Shown here: positions 1 through 7,609 of the stretch, piece after piece
How positions within the stretch are numbered: the stretch's first letter is position 1
Layout: every line of letters begins with the position of its first letter
Assembly: GCF_036182465.1 (NCBI RefSeq)
Contig: NZ_CP108081.1
Coordinates: 682,001 to 746,000, forward strand
Direction: 5' to 3'
From: Streptomyces sp. NBC_00258
GTDB lineage: Bacteria; Actinomycetota; Actinomycetes; Streptomycetales; Streptomycetaceae
Length of the DNA: 64,000 nt
Notes under the pieces: generated by a model
Told to the model about the DNA's origin: nothing
The model's database searches: none
The model's input: only the letters and a program-made list of their open reading frames with translations
Made by a program: the position numbers and the translations under genes

Positions 1-368
1 CCGGTGAGCGTACAGACCCAGTCCGCGGTGAAGAAGTCTCCCGACCCGGTGTCGAAGGCCCGTGCTTTCAACGCATCGGCGACCGCGAGGGCAGCGTGAG
101 CTGCTACTTCGCTATCGCCATGGATGAAGAGGCTGACGCCAGCGACCGGCGCGTCGTCAGCCTCGTTGACCGGGGTGCTGATGGAGAAGCCGGGCCCCTC
201 GTAATCGCCCCATCCATTCTGCGAATACTCGATGCCCGGCAACACCTCTGCAAGGACAGCGCGAACATCGCAGCCCGCGCCCAGGCTCGGCGGCTCCCAG
301 TCCTCGGGGATCTCGTCCATCGCCTCGGCCTTGGGCGGAAACCGCATGATGAATACATCCCAGCTCAC
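1..368 (-). CDS. conserved hypothetical protein, 3' end beyond window
   Basis: Reads on the minus strand from a GTG at 368 and runs off the left edge. The protein begins MSWDVFIMRFPPKAEAMDEI and continues without a stop for about 122 residues. It is acidic and soluble, with no signal peptide or membrane segment. This frame was preferred over the overlapping plus-strand frame because its composition is balanced and globular, whereas the other frames are rich in Arg, Ser and Pro, as is usual for shadow frames. The GTG is preferred to the inner ATG at 347 because it restores a natural MSWDVF start. I do not recognise a function. Confidence 0.6.
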   Translation of the reverse strand, partial: MSWDVFIMRFPPKAEAMDEIPEDWEPPSLGAGCDVRAVLAEVLPGIEYSQNGWGDYEGPGFSISTPVNEADDAPVAGVSLFIHGDSEVAAHAALAVADALKARAFDTGSGDFFTADWVCTLT

Positions 369-481
369 CCGCTCAACCTACGCGCCAGCACTGACACTCA
401 GCCCGGGCCTGAACCGGCCGCCTGGTTAAAAGACAAGGTAAGTGCCTGTTCCTGATCCTGACACGTCATCTCGGACACGCG

Positions 482-1936
482 TCAGGGCAGGCGAGCGGGG
501 AGGCGGAGAGCGAAATGCGCGCCACGGGCACTCGGAGTGATCTCAAGGGTGCCGCGGTGGGCGGTGGCGATGCGCTGGGCAATGGCCAGGCCGAGGCCGG
601 CACCACCGGTATCTTGCGCGCGGGCGTCGTCGAGGCGGGTGAAGCGTTCGAAGATCCGCTGGTGGTCTTCGGTTGGGATGCCGGGGCCGTCGTCGAAGAC
701 GCCGATAACCGCTACTCCGTGGTGGGTGTCGTGGGTCAGGCGGACGGCAATGGTGCTGGTCGCGTAGCGTTCGGCATTGTCGAGGAGATTGCCGATGACG
801 CGGGCCAACAGAGCCGGGTGGCCCTGCACGGCGACAGGGCCGGGCCCGGTGTGTAGGTCGATATCGATGCCGTTCGGCGGTCGGCGACGGACAGTTTCCT
901 CCCGTACGACGTCGGTGAGGTCGACGGTTCGCCGCGGTTGCCGGTCGCCGTGCTCGGCGTCGAGGCGGGCCAGAAGCAGCAGGTCCTCGGTCAGTTCCTG
1001 TACGCGGATGGTGTCTTCGTGGGCCGCGTGGACGACCTGGGGCCAGTCGGCGGCATCAGGCCGGTTGAGGGCAAGCTCGAGTTCGGTGCGCAGGCAGGCG
1101 AGCGGAGTGCGCAGTTCGTGCGAGGCATCTGCGGTGAACTGCCGCTGCCGGTCGACGGCGGTCTGTAGCCGGTTCAGGGTGGTGTTCATCGTTGTGGCGA
1201 GACGCGCGATTTCGTTGCCCGCTCGGGGAACGGGAACGCGCCGGTCGAGATGATGGGCGCTGAGTTCGGCGAACTCGGCACGGATGGCCTCGACCGGGCG
1301 CAGCGCCCGGCCGACCGCGAACCATGTGCTGCCCGCGATCAGGGTTATGAGTGCCAGTGTTCCGCCGGCCAGGGACCACACGATGGTGTTCAGCTGGGCC
1401 TGTTCGGCTTCGAGCGAATAGACCAGCACGACGTAGCCGGGAAATTCAAAATAGGCGTTGGGCCGTTGTATGGGTGCCGGAGGAGCCCAGGGGGCGAGGG
1501 ACAGCGCTCCCTGGTTGCTGAGGGCGTCGTACATCGCGTCGCGACCAGACGGTCCGGGCTGGCTGGAACTCAAGTCGTAGGGCTTCCTGCAGAAACTGAT
1601 TCGCGGATGGCCCTGGGGGGTGTGTGAGGTGGAGCGGCATTGCGGTATTCGTTTGCGGTTGTTGGTCGCTTGATCGCGCTTCACCTCTATGCGCAGCCAG
1701 TGTTCGGGGTCTGCGCTGCGCCGCTGGCCGTCCTGGAGGATCGAGGCCCGTGCCGCAAGCGCCGTGCCGGTGGCGGCCGCGGCTAGGGGTACCGCAGCGA
1801 TCACTGCGGCCAGGAGGGTCAGCCTCATGCGGATGGTGGCGGGGTACAGCCGACGCGGCATAGACATCAGGCGTATCCGTCGGATGGTGGCGGGGCACAG
1901 CCGACGCAGCAGGGGCGTCAGGCGTATCCGTTTCAT
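482..1936 (-). CDS. two-component sensor histidine kinase
   Basis: Membrane sensor kinase of 484 residues that should phosphorylate the regulator encoded just upstream. Visible in order: a basic N-terminus with an internal duplication, membrane segment about 39-60, an extracytoplasmic sensor region to about 183, a second membrane segment about 184-208, a HAMP linker, a dimerisation domain with the phospho-acceptor His273 in DASHELRTPLA, and a catalytic ATPase domain with N box GNLLDNAERYA, G1 box DDGPGIP, F box FERF and G2 box GAGLGLAIAQ. The ATG at 1936 overlaps the regulator's stop, which implies translational coupling. An inner ATG at 1828 would skip the duplicated leader, so the true start is not certain. 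The signal sensed cannot be told. Confidence 0.93.
   Translation of the reverse strand: MKRIRLTPLLRRLCPATIRRIRLMSMPRRLYPATIRMRLTLLAAVIAAVPLAAAATGTALAARASILQDGQRRSADPEHWLRIEVKRDQATNNRKRIPQCRSTSHTPQGHPRISFCRKPYDLSSSQPGPSGRDAMYDALSNQGALSLAPWAPPAPIQRPNAYFEFPGYVVLVYSLEAEQAQLNTIVWSLAGGTLALITLIAGSTWFAVGRALRPVEAIRAEFAELSAHHLDRRVPVPRAGNEIARLATTMNTTLNRLQTAVDRQRQFTADASHELRTPLACLRTELELALNRPDAADWPQVVHAAHEDTIRVQELTEDLLLLARLDAEHGDRQPRRTVDLTDVVREETVRRRPPNGIDIDLHTGPGPVAVQGHPALLARVIGNLLDNAERYATSTIAVRLTHDTHHGVAVIGVFDDGPGIPTEDHQRIFERFTRLDDARAQDTGGAGLGLAIAQRIATAHRGTLEITPSARGAHFALRLPARLP
1831..1932. repeat. 51-bp in-frame tandem duplication in kinase leader
   Basis: Two adjacent 51-bp units, 1831-1881 and 1882-1932, differ at only a few positions. 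They encode two 17-residue copies of a basic segment containing RRL(C/Y)PATIR ahead of the first membrane helix. The length is a multiple of three, so the frame is kept. Confidence 0.85.
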
Positions 1937-2619
1937 TGTGGTGTGCTTTCGCTGGCGTCCAGGCGGTAGCCGGCGCCCCGGACGGTGCGGATCGAGCGCT
2001 GCTGGAAGGGAGTGTCGAGTTTGCGGCGCAGGGCGCTGATGTAGACCTCGACGATGTTGACGTCGCCGTCAAAACGGTCGTCCCAGACATGTTCGAGGAC
2101 CTCGCACTTGGACACCGTCTCGCCCTTGCGGCTGGCCAGATACTCCAGAACGGCGAACTCACGGGCGGTCAGCGCCATCTCGCGGCCACCGCGTCGACAG
2201 TGGCGGCCGGCCGGGTCGATTTCCAGGTCTCCGATCCGGACCACGCTGGGTCGCTCGGGGCGGCCTCGGCGGATCAGGGCGCGCAGTCGAGCTGCGAGCG
2301 CGACAAAGGAAAACGGCTTGGTGACGTAGTCGTCCGCGCCGGTGTCCAGGCCCTCGGCCTGGTCGTACTCGCCATCCTTGGCGGTGAGCATCAGCACTGG
2401 CGTCCACACCCCCTCCTGACGCAGTTGTGCGCACAGCCGCAAGCCGTTCAGATGAGGCAGCATCACGTCCAGTACGAGCACGTCGTATTCGTTCTCCAGC
2501 GCCAGCTCCAGGCCGCGTGGACCGTCATGGGCCATATCGACGGCGTACCCCTCGCCGACCAGGCCCCGGCACAGTAGCTCCGCCAACCGCCGGTCGTCCT
2601 CGACCACCAGTATCCGCAT
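1933..2619 (-). CDS. OmpR-family response regulator
   Basis: A 228-residue DNA-binding regulator that pairs with the adjacent kinase. The receiver domain (about 1-115) has the acidic pair in VVEDD, phospho-acceptor Asp51 in VLVLDVMLP, and Lys101 in TKPFSF. The C-terminal half is a winged-helix Trans_Reg_C domain (about 127-222) ending GAGYRLD. The stop overlaps the kinase start by four bases, so the two form one operon. The large inverted repeat at 2643-2689 lies directly upstream and is a good candidate for promoter control, possibly by the regulator itself; this is inferred from position. Close alternatives within the family (CutR-like, CseB-like) cannot be separated here. Confidence 0.94.
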   Translation of the reverse strand: MRILVVEDDRRLAELLCRGLVGEGYAVDMAHDGPRGLELALENEYDVLVLDVMLPHLNGLRLCAQLRQEGVWTPVLMLTAKDGEYDQAEGLDTGADDYVTKPFSFVALAARLRALIRRGRPERPSVVRIGDLEIDPAGRHCRRGGREMALTAREFAVLEYLASRKGETVSKCEVLEHVWDDRFDGDVNIVEVYISALRRKLDTPFQQRSIRTVRGAGYRLDASESTPQ

Positions 2620-2642
2620 GCCCCCAGCATGACCGCTCGGTC

Positions 2643-2689
2643 CTGTGGGGAACCTGAAGGGCCTTCAGGAACCTTCAGGTTCCCCACAG
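2643..2689. promoter_or_regulatory. long inverted repeat upstream of the regulator
   Basis: Perfect 18-bp arms (2643-2660 and 2672-2689) flank an 11-base centre. Nested inside are a shorter palindrome at 2653-2669 and two direct copies of CCTTCAGG starting at 2662 and 2672, ten bases apart. Ten-base spaced direct repeats are typical of OmpR-family sites. It lies 24 bases upstream of the regulator start. It could also fold as a hairpin in RNA. Confidence 0.6.
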
Positions 2690-3041
2690 TCCTGTCATGC
2701 CACTGTCTTTTCACGGCCCGCCGAGGAGGGGGATCCACGGATTCGGGACGAGGGGGGAAGTGGGGTTCCGAAAGCCCGGGACCCAGGGGGAAGACCCAGG
2801 AGGGAGGCCGGGCCGGGCGAATTACCGGCGTCGGCTGCTACGGGGAGAGATCCCGGCAGGGGGTCCGTGGGCCACAGAGAGGCCGGCGGAGCTGGAGTGG
2901 GACGTGATGGTCGATCAGACCCTGCGAAGCAGCGCCCTGTTCGGACGGGTTCCCGCTCTCGTCCTCTTCTCCGACGCCTGTTCCACCTCAAGTGCAGCGC
3001 CAGAACACGAAACCGTCCCACAGAACAAGGAGAGGGAATCT
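2690..3041. other. intergenic region without a supported gene
   Basis: Between the divergent regulator and the secreted protein gene. Open frames here have poor composition. The region probably holds the promoter and leader of the gene at 3042; the only clear signal is the AAGGAG ribosome site near 3027. Confidence 0.5.
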
Positions 3042-3533
3042 ATGCGAACAACACGACGGGCAAGCCTGGCTTCGTTGGCAGCGGTGGCGGCGCTCGCCGT
3101 CCCGGCGGGGCTGGTGGTGGGCAGCCCCGGCACGGCGTCGGCGCAGGTTGCGTCCAAAACGGTTGCCGCCGAGGTCGCGTGCACCGGCATCACCAACGTG
3201 AGTGTTGGTGGCGACTGGTACCTCCATGTGCCGTCGGTGGGCTCAGGAAACTACAACTGCGTCGTGGTCCGGGGGATGCACAGCCTCCCCGTACTGGTCG
3301 TACAGGAGAGCCTGAACGCCTGCTTCGGCCAGAACATCGCGGAGGACTGGGACTTCGGCCCCGCCACCCAGCAGGCGGTAAAGAACGCCCAGACGCAGAT
3401 CAACCAGATCTGGGGCAGCCACGTGCTGGACGTAGACGGCCGTTTCGGCCCCAAGACCAGCTCCTACTTCTACTTTCAGGCATACGACCACTCCAACAAC
3501 GGCAGCCACACGGGCTTCTGCTACCGGCGATAG
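3042..3533 (+). CDS. secreted peptidoglycan-binding-like protein
   Basis: A 163-residue exported protein. The start is set by an AAGGAGAGG ribosome site 10-15 bases upstream and by a classical signal peptide: a basic MRTTRR start, a hydrophobic stretch to about residue 26, and a GTASA cleavage region. The mature part has a PG_binding_1-like fold: a repeated helix pattern with VVQESLNACFGQ, then DFGPATQQAV, and VDGRFGPKT near the end. Paired cysteines (AEVACTG, NYNCVV, NACFGQ, GFCYRR) suggest disulfides. In this family the domain usually binds cell wall, often without catalysis. A related protein lies at 30430. A strong hairpin follows the stop. Confidence 0.82.
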   Translation: MRTTRRASLASLAAVAALAVPAGLVVGSPGTASAQVASKTVAAEVACTGITNVSVGGDWYLHVPSVGSGNYNCVVVRGMHSLPVLVVQESLNACFGQNIAEDWDFGPATQQAVKNAQTQINQIWGSHVLDVDGRFGPKTSSYFYFQAYDHSNNGSHTGFCYRR

Positions 3534-3541
3534 TCCATGAC

Positions 3542-3572
3542 GTGTCCGCACGGCGGCCCGCCGTGCGGACAC
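3542..3572 (+). terminator. hairpin after the secreted protein gene
   Basis: Perfect 15-bp arms with a single central base, beginning eight bases after the stop at 3533. No long U tract follows, which is usual for Streptomyces. Confidence 0.7.
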
Positions 3573-3599
3573 ACTGCCTGTCGTACGTAGGCCGAGGGC

Positions 3600-3937
3600 C
3601 AACCCGGGCGACCCCGGCTTGGTCCACGCCGAGGCCCTGGCCGAGGCGGCCAGGCTGGAGCGCGCAGGCATGGAGGTCCCCGGCGGGCACGGTGTCTCCG
3701 CGCACGGGAGCGTCCATCCCGGAGGCCGCCGCGGCGATGACGGTCTCCAGCTGTTCGGCGAAGTACGGCCCGGGCACGGGGATCTCGAGGTCGGGGTGGC
3801 GGTCGTAGCCGAGGGCGACGGCGGCGGCGACGAACTCGATGACCGCCTGCGCCGTCGGTGTGTGCCGGCGCCGGGGGGGCATGGCTGAGCCTGCTGAGGA
3901 TCCGCAGAACCGTGGAGAGGCTGGTGTCGGCGGTCAT
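3600..3937 (-). pseudogene. frameshifted hypothetical gene remnant
   Basis: A minus-strand start (MTADTSLSTVLRILSRLSHA) at 3937 reads naturally until a run of seven G (plus strand, near 3874-3880). After that a different frame gives the better protein (AQAVIEFVAAAVALGYDRHP). A one-base change in that homopolymer would join them. Whether this is decay, a sequencing error or two separate small genes is unclear, and the 3' end is not defined. I recognise no family. Confidence 0.3.
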
Positions 3938-4016
3938 CATGCGGTAGGCCGGGGCGTCCTCGCCGTACTCCTCCTCTGCCGTCTCCTGGGATGTGTGGGC
4001 GCGGGCCTGCCAACTG

Positions 4017-4490
4017 TCAGCTGTCGCAGCCGGTGCCATCTCCGTCGCGGTCGAGGTGGCTGCCGTAGCCGGGTTCGCCGCGGTGGATGGGTGCGGCTCC
4101 GGCGGCGCGGGCTTCTGCGCAGTTCGCGTAGTAGACGTCGCTGCCGCCGCCGGTGGTGCCCCCGCTGCTCTCGTCGGCGTTGTCGTCTGCTGCGGGCGCG
4201 GCGACGGTCTTGGTGACCTTCACTTTCACCGTTGCTGTGGCGGTGACGGTCGGAGCCGCCTCGGCTTTGGCTTTCGCCGTTTCGGTTGCTGTGGCGGTCG
4301 CTGTGACGGTGGGCCCGGGCTTGGCCGTGGTGGTCTTCGCGTCGGCCGCCTGCGGATCGCCAGCTCTGGCGCCGATGCCTCCGAGGACGAAAGCGAGCCC
4401 GATCGCGGGGAGCACGTACCGTTTCCGCGCCCACTTGGGAGCGGGTCTGGTGGGCTGCGGCATCTGCGGTGTGGTGTACGGGCTGGTCAT
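4017..4490 (-). CDS. membrane-anchored Excalibur calcium-binding domain protein
   Basis: A 157-residue protein with a short proline-rich cytoplasmic start, one membrane segment about residues 27-45 (YVLPAIGLAFVLGGIGA), a long low-complexity linker rich in Thr, Ala, Val and Lys, and a C-terminal Excalibur domain. That domain is recognised by YYANCAEARAAGAAPI, then GYGSHLDRDGDGTGCDS, with the DxDxDG calcium-loop motif and two conserved cysteines. In Streptomyces such domains are usually displayed outside the membrane. The role is not established. The Thr/Val-rich linker shows repeated TATAT and KVKVTKTV patterns. Confidence 0.88.
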   Translation of the reverse strand: MTSPYTTPQMPQPTRPAPKWARKRYVLPAIGLAFVLGGIGARAGDPQAADAKTTTAKPGPTVTATATATETAKAKAEAAPTVTATATVKVKVTKTVAAPAADDNADESSGGTTGGGSDVYYANCAEARAAGAAPIHRGEPGYGSHLDRDGDGTGCDS

Positions 4491-4708
4491 TTCGTCCCCC
4501 CGAGGTCAGTTCGAGTGGGATGACGGTACTGCCCAGGTTCACCGGTTGGGGGATTGCGGCCAAGAAGGCTTGGAGCTGGGGGTCGCGAAGCCACCAACGT
4601 CATGAGATGGCGCATCGAGGACTCCGGGATGTCCTACTGGGAAGCCGGGTAGACGCCTCACGGGTCCAAGTCGTCAAGTACGCGGCGCTGATGCCTCTGT
4701 AGCTTTGC

Positions 4709-4969
4709 TTGTTGTTCGATTACGGGCGCAAGGGAGTCTCGGTGGACGTGGTGCGTGTCATGGAGTCGCTGGCCGAGCAGGGGGTCACGGTCCTGTTCAA
4801 AGCTGATGCCGAGCGCATGCGCGAGGGCGCAAGGCCATGGACGTTCGTCGCGACCGGAGCCCCATTTCATGAGGACCTCTTGGTGCGCACGGACGCCATC
4901 TCCGTGGATGCCTGCTTGGAGGTCTGTTTGCCTCAGCTGCGCGAGTACGGCCTGGTCATCCCCGAGTGA
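4709..4969 (+). CDS. hypothetical protein
   Basis: An 86-residue acidic frame, starting at TTG 4709 right after an in-frame stop; GTG or ATG starts further in (to 4760) are also possible. The sequence (VRVMESLAEQGVTVLFKADA, later GAPFHEDLLVRTDA) has normal globular composition with no signal peptide or membrane helix. There is no clear ribosome site, so it may be a shortened gene. I do not recognise it. Confidence 0.45.
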   Translation: MLFDYGRKGVSVDVVRVMESLAEQGVTVLFKADAERMREGARPWTFVATGAPFHEDLLVRTDAISVDACLEVCLPQLREYGLVIPE

Positions 4970-5181
4970 AAGGCGGGCCTTCGCCTCATGCGGCGGTCGG
5001 CGCGACTTCTTCCAACGGAACCAGAGGGCCACCCCGTGGTGCTGGATCCGTTAGCAACGAATTAGGTTTGGTGTGGGTCCGTGCCATGTTGACGGAGCTG
5101 GCCCGGACCCAACATCTCGCTCTCTCACGGCTTCGGCTGGCCTCCCCCACCCAGCCAGCCGCGCTCTGCCCGCCCGGGGGG

Positions 5182-5700
5182 CTATCCGGCGGGCTCGTAC
5201 GTCACAGACTCGAGCGGACAGCCCAGAGCGATGTCCCGCAGGGCCGCAAGTTCGGTGTCGTCCGCGGCCAGGCCCCAACGCAGCTTCGTACCCACCCACT
5301 CCGCGGCGTACTGACAGCGCACCGCGTCGTCGAGGGCGGGCGGCATCCAATCGGCCGGGTCCTGGTCGCTCTTGCTGCGGTTGGAGCGGGCGGTGACGGC
5401 GACCAGGGACGTCTCGGCATCCTGGTCGTTGGCATACGCCTCGCGGCGCTGCCGCGTCCAGGTGGAGGCGCCGCTGTCCCAGGCTTCCGCGAGCGGCACC
5501 ATGTGGTCGATGTCCAGGCCGGACGCGCCCGTCACTCAGGTCCGCGTCGTAGTAGACCACCAGCGGCCACCCGTCAGCCGACAGCCCGAGCCGACCTCCG
5601 GGGCGTCGACGGCTTCTGAAAGCAGCACCTCTGCACGGGTGTTGCAGCCGTCGGCGGGTTGGTGCCGGCGTTCCGATGCTTGAAGGAGCTCCCGCCTTTG
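5182..5700 (-). pseudogene. HNH nuclease (GmrSD C-terminal/DUF1524-like), multiply frameshifted
   Basis: The intact 3' part carries GLDIDHMVPLAEAWDSGA, the His-containing nuclease motif, followed by RSKSDQDPADWMPP and YAAEWVGTKLRWGL, typical of secreted actinobacterial HNH nucleases. Upstream, the expected protein can be read only by changing frame three times: FKHRNAGTNP to ADGCNTRAEVLLSEAV, on to GCRLTGGRWW, then to YYD and finally to ASGLDIDH. Each step is consistent with a single-base gain or loss. The N-terminus and signal peptide are not found. It is probably inactive unless the indels are sequencing errors. Confidence 0.7.
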
Positions 5701-5780
5701 GTCCTGGTGTGTGGTGCCGGTTCGCGGGTATCCGGGGTCGTTAACCGGGTTGCTCAGGACGAGGGTGGCGGTGTGGCTCA

Positions 5781-6245
5781 GTGAGGAACGCAGACGAATA
5801 TGAGTCGCTGGTCAGCCGCCCGATCCTGTCCGCCGTGACCCTGCACGGCAGCGAGCCGATCGCCGCGGCCCGGCACTTTGCCCGCAATTTCATGACCGCG
5901 GTGCAGGCCGTTCACGGAATCCCGGTGTCGGAGCGTGCGATGGGCCTGGTGCAGCTGGTCGTCAGCGAGCTGGTGACCAACGCCCACAAATACGCGCCCG
6001 GGCCGTGCCCGCTGGACCTGGAGGTCAGCGGCGGCGCCGTGGAGATCAGCGTGTGGGACACCGATCCGACGCTGCCCGCGGCCCGTCCGGCCGACCCGGG
6101 ACGGGTCGGGCAGCATGGCCTGGAGATCGCGATGGCAGTGTGCCGCAGCTTCGAGGCGCGGCGCGAGCCGGTCGGCAAGCGGGTGAAGGCCACGGTCGTA
6201 CTGGCCGACGATCCCGGCGAGCACCCGGCAGGTCGCCTGATGTGA
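5781..6245 (+). CDS. RsbW-like ATP-binding protein (HATPase_c)
   Basis: A 154-residue single-domain GHKL ATPase of the anti-sigma-factor type common in Streptomyces. The N box is LVVSELVTNAHKYAPG, and the G1-type motif is reduced to VWDTDPTLPAARP, followed by GQHGLEIAMAV. It starts at GTG 5781. These proteins often act as kinases on STAS anti-anti-sigma partners; no partner gene is next to it here. It is alone between the decayed nuclease and a gene-poor stretch. Confidence 0.8.
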   Translation: MRNADEYESLVSRPILSAVTLHGSEPIAAARHFARNFMTAVQAVHGIPVSERAMGLVQLVVSELVTNAHKYAPGPCPLDLEVSGGAVEISVWDTDPTLPAARPADPGRVGQHGLEIAMAVCRSFEARREPVGKRVKATVVLADDPGEHPAGRLM

Positions 6246-6644
6246 CGGGCACCACAGTCACTTCAGAGGAAATCGTGCATTTTAGGTAGCGTCTGTCCGC
6301 CCCGTAGGGAAGTTCTCCAGCGCATGACCCGTGGAACCGCCGAATGCCCGGCACTCGACGTACTCGCCGCCATGGGTGACAGGATCGGTGCGCTCGGGCC
6401 GGAGGCGCCCACCTGGGCCGACTCGACGCGAAGCCGCGGCGTGGCGCGGGCAGGAACTCCTGTGGCAGGCCGTCCACTTCGGAAAAGCGTGACCGTACGC
6501 AACGCCGGTGTCGGCGGGGCGGGGCGCCTGCACACGGTTGCCGCATCCGCGACCGCCGCGCTCCTCCTGGCCGTGGTCACAGGGCCGGTCCGCAGCCGCC
6601 TCAAGGTCTTGACCGGCGCCCAGCCCGCCGTCAACTGGACGCTC
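6246..6644. other. gene-poor region
   Basis: No frame has convincing protein composition. A long plus-strand frame crosses it but is Arg/Ser rich and reads through strong hairpins downstream, so it is not called. Confidence 0.4.
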
Positions 6645-6803
6645 ACCGCGCTCGATCGTCTTCGCGATCGAGCGCGGTCCTCGCGATGCGGATCCGCCGC
6701 AAGCGGCCCGAGGTCTGCGCAAGGCTCGCCGTCCGTCACACGGACGTCGGCTCCGTGTGACGGACGGGCAGACCCCGTCGCGGACGAGAGATCCGCGACG
6801 GGG
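6645..6803. terminator. three consecutive strong hairpins
   Basis: Three perfect inverted repeats in 160 bases: arms 6645-6658/6665-6678 (14 bp, loop TCTTCG), 6731-6744/6752-6765 (14 bp) and 6773-6784/6792-6803 (12 bp). They lie downstream of the WrbA-like gene on the minus strand and could act as a bidirectional termination block. Confidence 0.65.
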
Positions 6804-6913
6804 CCGCCGCGCCCGGGGGGAGTAGTCGGCATCGACTCGCGGGCGCGGTCCGGGTCGGTTCACGGCGGGCGCTACGCGACCGGTACGACGGTCGCCGCGT
6901 CCCGGCTGCCCGC

Positions 6914-7549
6914 TCAGCCCTGTTCGGCGGGCACCTGCGCCCTGTCCGCCGCGAGCAGCGCCGTGAACCGCGCCAGCCGGGCTCCCTGGAAACGGGCGCA
7001 GTCCAGCGTGACCTCGTCGGGGGCGTTCGAGGGGAATCCCGCGGGCCACGACGTCCCGTAGGGGTTGCCGCCGGCGGCGTAGACGATGTCGTCCGTGTAG
7101 CCAAGAGGGACGATGACCGAGCCCCAGTGGTAGAAGACGTTGTTCAGCGAGAGGATCGTCGACTCCTGGCCGCCGTGCTGCTCGGCCGAGGAGACGAAGG
7201 TCGTCACCGGCTTGTCCGCCAGCTTCCCCGCCTGCCAGAGGCCTCCGGCGGAGTCGATGAACTGCTTCAGCTGGGCCGCCGGAGCGCCGTAACGCGTCGG
7301 TGTGCCGAAGGCGTATCCGTCGGCCCACTCCAGATCGGCGAGTTCGGCGACCTCGACGGTCGACTCGGTCTCCTCGCGATGCCTGCCCCAGTCGGGGTTG
7401 GCGGCTATCGCCTCGGCGGGGGCGAGTTCGGCGACCCTGCGCAGCCGGACCTCGGCGCCAGCGGACTCGGCGCCCTCGGTCACCGCCTGCGCGAGCCGAT
7501 GCACGGACCCGGTCGCGCTGTAGTAGACGACCAACACATGTGCTGACAC
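6914..7549 (-). CDS. WrbA-type NAD(P)H:quinone oxidoreductase / flavodoxin-family protein
   Basis: A 211-residue cytosolic flavoprotein. The FMN phosphate loop is near the N-terminus (VVYYSATGSVHRLA). Further WrbA features are FGTPTRYGAPAAQLKQFID, a mid-protein TTFVSSAEQHGGQESTIL, and a late YTDDIVYAAGGNPYGTSW. The family reduces quinones with two electrons, protecting from redox cycling. It lies 60 bases downstream of the aldehyde dehydrogenase on the same strand, so both could be co-transcribed and support catabolism that yields quinonoid products. A WrbA-like name fits, but the precise substrate is unknown. Confidence 0.88.
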   Translation of the reverse strand: MSAHVLVVYYSATGSVHRLAQAVTEGAESAGAEVRLRRVAELAPAEAIAANPDWGRHREETESTVEVAELADLEWADGYAFGTPTRYGAPAAQLKQFIDSAGGLWQAGKLADKPVTTFVSSAEQHGGQESTILSLNNVFYHWGSVIVPLGYTDDIVYAAGGNPYGTSWPAGFPSNAPDEVTLDCARFQGARLARFTALLAADRAQVPAEQG

Positions 7550-7609
7550 GGAAAACCACTCCCAGATGTCTGATGCTCGATCACGATGAAGGCGCTCAGG
7601 GGCGCCTGT

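Noticed and set aside
96..455. Plus-strand open frame at the left edge
   Set aside because: The minus-strand frame has far better protein composition and a natural MSWDVF start; the plus frame is its shadow.
6324..7061. Plus-strand frame of 245 codons
   Set aside because: Arg/Ser-rich after its first part, crosses three strong hairpins and runs antisense into the WrbA-like gene.
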